Source: Proteobacteria bacterium UBA2363 (GTDB lineage: Bacteria; Pseudomonadota; Gammaproteobacteria; Xanthomonadales; UBA2363). From it: a stretch of DNA of 25,555 nucleotides. Below are positions 23,723 through 25,555 of this stretch, piece after piece. Location of the stretch: NCBI GenBank assembly GCA_002344355.1, contig DDTN01000036.1, positions 1-25,555 on the forward strand, written 5' to 3'. The position numbers and the translations under genes are program-made. The notes under the pieces were generated by a model. The model was not told where the DNA came from. It was given only the letters and a program-made list of their open reading frames with translations, and ran no database searches. Within the stretch, counting starts at the first letter, position 1. Every line of letters starts with the position of its first letter.

Positions 23723-24601
23723 TCAGGCCAGGCCGGCCTGCTTCATCACTTCGGCGGCGTAGTCCTCGACCACCTTCTCGATGCCCTCGCCGACCGCCAG
23801 GCGGGTGAACTGCACCACCTCGGCGCCGGCGGCCTTGAGCACCGCCTCGACGTTCTGGTTGGTGTCGAGCACGTACGGCTGGCCGTACAGGGTGACCTCG
23901 TTGACGATCTTGGCGATCTTGCCGCCGATGATCTTCTCCAGGATCTCGGCCGGCTTGGCGCGGTCCTTGTCGGACATCTTGGCCAGCTCGATCTCCTTCT
24001 CCTTGGCCACGAAGTCGGCCGGCACGTCGGCGGCCTTCACGTACGGGGGATTCATCGCCGCGATGTGCATGGCCAGGCCGCGCGCCAGCTCGGCGTCGCC
24101 GCCCTTCAGCTCGACCAGCACGCCGATGCGGCCGCCATGCACGTAGGCGGCGACGTTGTCGCCGGCGTCGATCCGGGCGATGCGGCGGACCTGGACGTTC
24201 TCGCCGACCTTGTTGACCAGCGCCGAGCGCGCTTCCTCGACGGTGCCGCCGGTGGCCACGCCGGCGCTGCGCAGCGCCTCGACGTCGGTGCCGCCGGCCG
24301 CCAGGGCGGCGGCCGCGACGGCCTCGGCGAACGCCACGAAATTGGCGTCCTTGGCCACGAAGTCGGTCTCGGAGTTGATCTCGACCAGCACCGCACGGCT
24401 GCCTTCCTGGGCCAGCGCGATGCGGCCCTCGGCGGCGATCCGGCCGGCCTTCTTGTCGGCCTTGGCCAGGCCCTGCTTGCGCAGCCACTCGATGGCGGCG
24501 TCCATGTCGCCGCCGTTCTCGGCCAGCGCCTTCTTGCACTCCATCATGCCGGCGCCGGTCCGCTCGCGCAGCTCCTTCACCTGGCTGGCAGAAATGGTCA
24601 T
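23723..24601 (-). CDS. tsf: Translation elongation factor Ts
   Basis: Cytosolic protein of 292 residues, the guanine nucleotide exchange factor of EF-Tu. The N-terminal UBA-like domain reads VKELRERTGAGMMECKKAL, with AIEWLRKQGLAKADKKAGR. The core contains the TDFVAKDANF motif (about 79-88), whose Asp-Phe pair inserts into EF-Tu near the Mg2+ site. MHIAAMNPPYV and LYGQPYVLDTNQNVEAVL follow. A GAGGAAA ribosome-binding site precedes ATG 24601. It is separated from rpsB by a 102-bp gap holding a strong hairpin, and ends at the terminator at 23661-23684. Confidence 0.97.
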   Translation of the reverse strand: MTISASQVKELRERTGAGMMECKKALAENGGDMDAAIEWLRKQGLAKADKKAGRIAAEGRIALAQEGSRAVLVEINSETDFVAKDANFVAFAEAVAAAALAAGGTDVEALRSAGVATGGTVEEARSALVNKVGENVQVRRIARIDAGDNVAAYVHGGRIGVLVELKGGDAELARGLAMHIAAMNPPYVKAADVPADFVAKEKEIELAKMSDKDRAKPAEILEKIIGGKIAKIVNEVTLYGQPYVLDTNQNVEAVLKAAGAEVVQFTRLAVGEGIEKVVEDYAAEVMKQAGLA

Positions 24602-24667
24602 GGGGTTTCCTCGAAAGATGGGAGTCTGGGCCGGCCAGCCTGACCGGCGGGCGCGACCGGAAAATGA

Positions 24668-24695
24668 CGGCGTCCGGCGCGTGCGCCGGACGCCG
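24668..24695 (-). terminator. Attenuator-like hairpin between rpsB and tsf
   Basis: A perfect 11-bp inverted repeat, CGGCGTCCGGC and GCCGGACGCCG, encloses the six-base loop GCGCAC on the - strand and is followed by TCATTTTCC. It starts nine bases after the rpsB stop codon and ends 66 bases before tsf. The T-run is interrupted, so a partial terminator or an RNase-protecting stem is more likely than a full stop. It could lower EF-Ts output relative to S2. Confidence 0.6.
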
Positions 24696-24703
24696 GGACC
24701 GCC

Positions 24704-25555
24704 TTACTCGGCGGCGTCGGCTGCCGGCGCCTCGGCGGCCGGTGCCTCGACGCCGGTCGCCTCGGCGGCCGGGGCCTCCGCGGCGGCCGCGGCCGGCGCC
24801 TTGGCCGGCGCGCGCCGGGCGGCGGTCTTGGCCGGGGGCTTGCTGCCCGGACGGGCGTTGCGGCCCGGCGCACGGCCGCGGTCGTCGCGATCGCGGCCAC
24901 GGCCGCGGTTGTCGACCACCGGCTTGCCCTCGGCGTCGAGCTCGACGAACTCGGAGTCCTCGGCGGTGGCGTACGCCGGGGCCGAGGCCTTGCCCTCGAG
25001 CACGGCGTCGGCGGCGGCGCGGCAGTAGAGCTGGATCGCCCGGATCGCGTCGTCGTTGCCGGGGATCGCGTAGTCGACCAGGCCCGGGTCGTAGTTGGTG
25101 TCGACCACGGCCACCACCGGGATGCCGAGCTTCTTGGCCTCGGCGACGGCGATGTTCTCCTGACCGATATCGATCACGAACAGGCAGTCGGGCAGGGCCG
25201 GCATGTTCTTGATGCCGCCCAGCGAGGACTCCAGCTTCTCGCGCTCGCGGCGGAGCTGCAGGACCTCGTGCTTGACGAAGCGGTTGATGCTGCCGTCGGC
25301 CTCCATGGCCTCCAGCTCCTTGAGGCGGGCGACCGACTGCTTGACGGTGCGGAAGTTGGTGAGCATGCCGCCCAGCCAGCGCTGCGAGACCGATGGCATG
25401 CCGCAGCGGTCGGCTTCCTCGCGGATCGCCTCGCGCGCCGAGCGCTTGGTGCCGACGAACAGCACGGTGCCGCGCTTCGACGCGATCTTGCCGATGAAGT
25501 TCATGGCATCGTTGAACAGCGGCAGCGTCTTCTCGAGGTTGACGATGTGGATCTT
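24704..25555 (-). CDS. rpsB: 30S ribosomal protein S2, 5' end outside the window, with long C-terminal extension
   Basis: The visible 283 residues begin inside the N-terminal region (KIHIVNLEKTLPLFNDAMNF), so the start codon and perhaps 30-40 residues are missing. S2 binds the 30S head-platform junction and, with S1, is needed for mRNA binding. Family motifs are VLFVGTKRSAREAI, RWLGGMLTNFRTV, LGGIKNMPALPDCLFVID, EAKKLGIPVVAVVDTNYDP and IPGNDDAIRAIQLYC. E. coli S2 ends soon after the FVE seen here as SEFVELDAE. This protein continues for about 70 residues: a basic RG-rich stretch (DNRGRGRDRDDRGRAPGR), a lysine/proline part, then repeats of alanine, proline and glutamate (EAPAAEA units). The frame is open and codon bias unchanged, so this is a real extension rather than a frameshift. 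tsf follows 102 bp on. Confidence 0.95.
   Translation of the reverse strand, partial: KIHIVNLEKTLPLFNDAMNFIGKIASKRGTVLFVGTKRSAREAIREEADRCGMPSVSQRWLGGMLTNFRTVKQSVARLKELEAMEADGSINRFVKHEVLQLRREREKLESSLGGIKNMPALPDCLFVIDIGQENIAVAEAKKLGIPVVAVVDTNYDPGLVDYAIPGNDDAIRAIQLYCRAAADAVLEGKASAPAYATAEDSEFVELDAEGKPVVDNRGRGRDRDDRGRAPGRNARPGSKPPAKTAARRAPAKAPAAAAAEAPAAEATGVEAPAAEAPAADAAE

Overview
The window is a very GC-rich chromosomal segment, apparently from a Gammaproteobacterium. Several things point to the Lysobacterales (Xanthomonadales): the gene order rpsB-tsf / pyrH-frr-uppS-cdsA-dxr-rseP-bamA-skp-lpxD-fabZ-lpxA-lpxB-rnhB-dnaE-accA-tilS, a DnaE with the N-terminal insertion I associate with that order, and a secreted protein ending in the IFxxGFE tail that I recall from the same group. 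The lineage is an inference from memory, not a search.

Layout. 1-151: the 3' end of a ychF-type GTPase gene (+ strand). 306-1328: a secreted DUF11-domain protein (- strand), convergent with ychF. 1329-1682: the only long gene-free stretch, a divergent intergenic region with two inverted repeats. 1683-3240: two + strand genes, an NTF2-like protein and a bacterial voltage-gated sodium channel with the selectivity filter TLESWSM. 3281-25555: everything lies on the - strand. Read in the direction of transcription, from the right edge, it runs rpsB (5' end cut off), tsf, a classical terminator, pyrH with its own promoter, frr, uppS, cdsA, dxr, rseP, bamA, skp, lpxD, fabZ, lpxA, lpxB, rnhB, dnaE, accA, tilS, xseB, ispA.

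How the genes work together. The long cluster combines translation (S2, EF-Ts, ribosome recycling factor, lysidine synthetase), pyrimidine nucleotide supply (PyrH), isoprenoid and undecaprenyl carrier synthesis (Dxr, IspA, UppS), phospholipid synthesis (CdsA, AccA, FabZ), lipid A synthesis (LpxD, LpxA, LpxB), outer-membrane protein assembly and its stress protease (BamA, Skp, RseP) and DNA maintenance (DNA polymerase III alpha, RNase HII, exonuclease VII small subunit). Six adjacent pairs overlap by four bases (ATGA or GTGA), suggesting coupled translation. Candidate -10 boxes near pyrH, frr, dnaE and accA suggest internal promoters.

Most of the window is housekeeping and I found no new defence system, mobile element, CRISPR array or RNA gene. 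The items most worth a second look are the DUF11 protein and its C-terminal tail, the sodium channel, the long low-complexity C-terminal extension of ribosomal protein S2, a BamA with the loop cysteine pair moved to an insertion ahead of the IRGF motif, a methionine at the acyl-ruler position of LpxA, the hairpin between rpsB and tsf, and a promoter motif GGCTAGAATCC shared by the channel gene and pyrH.
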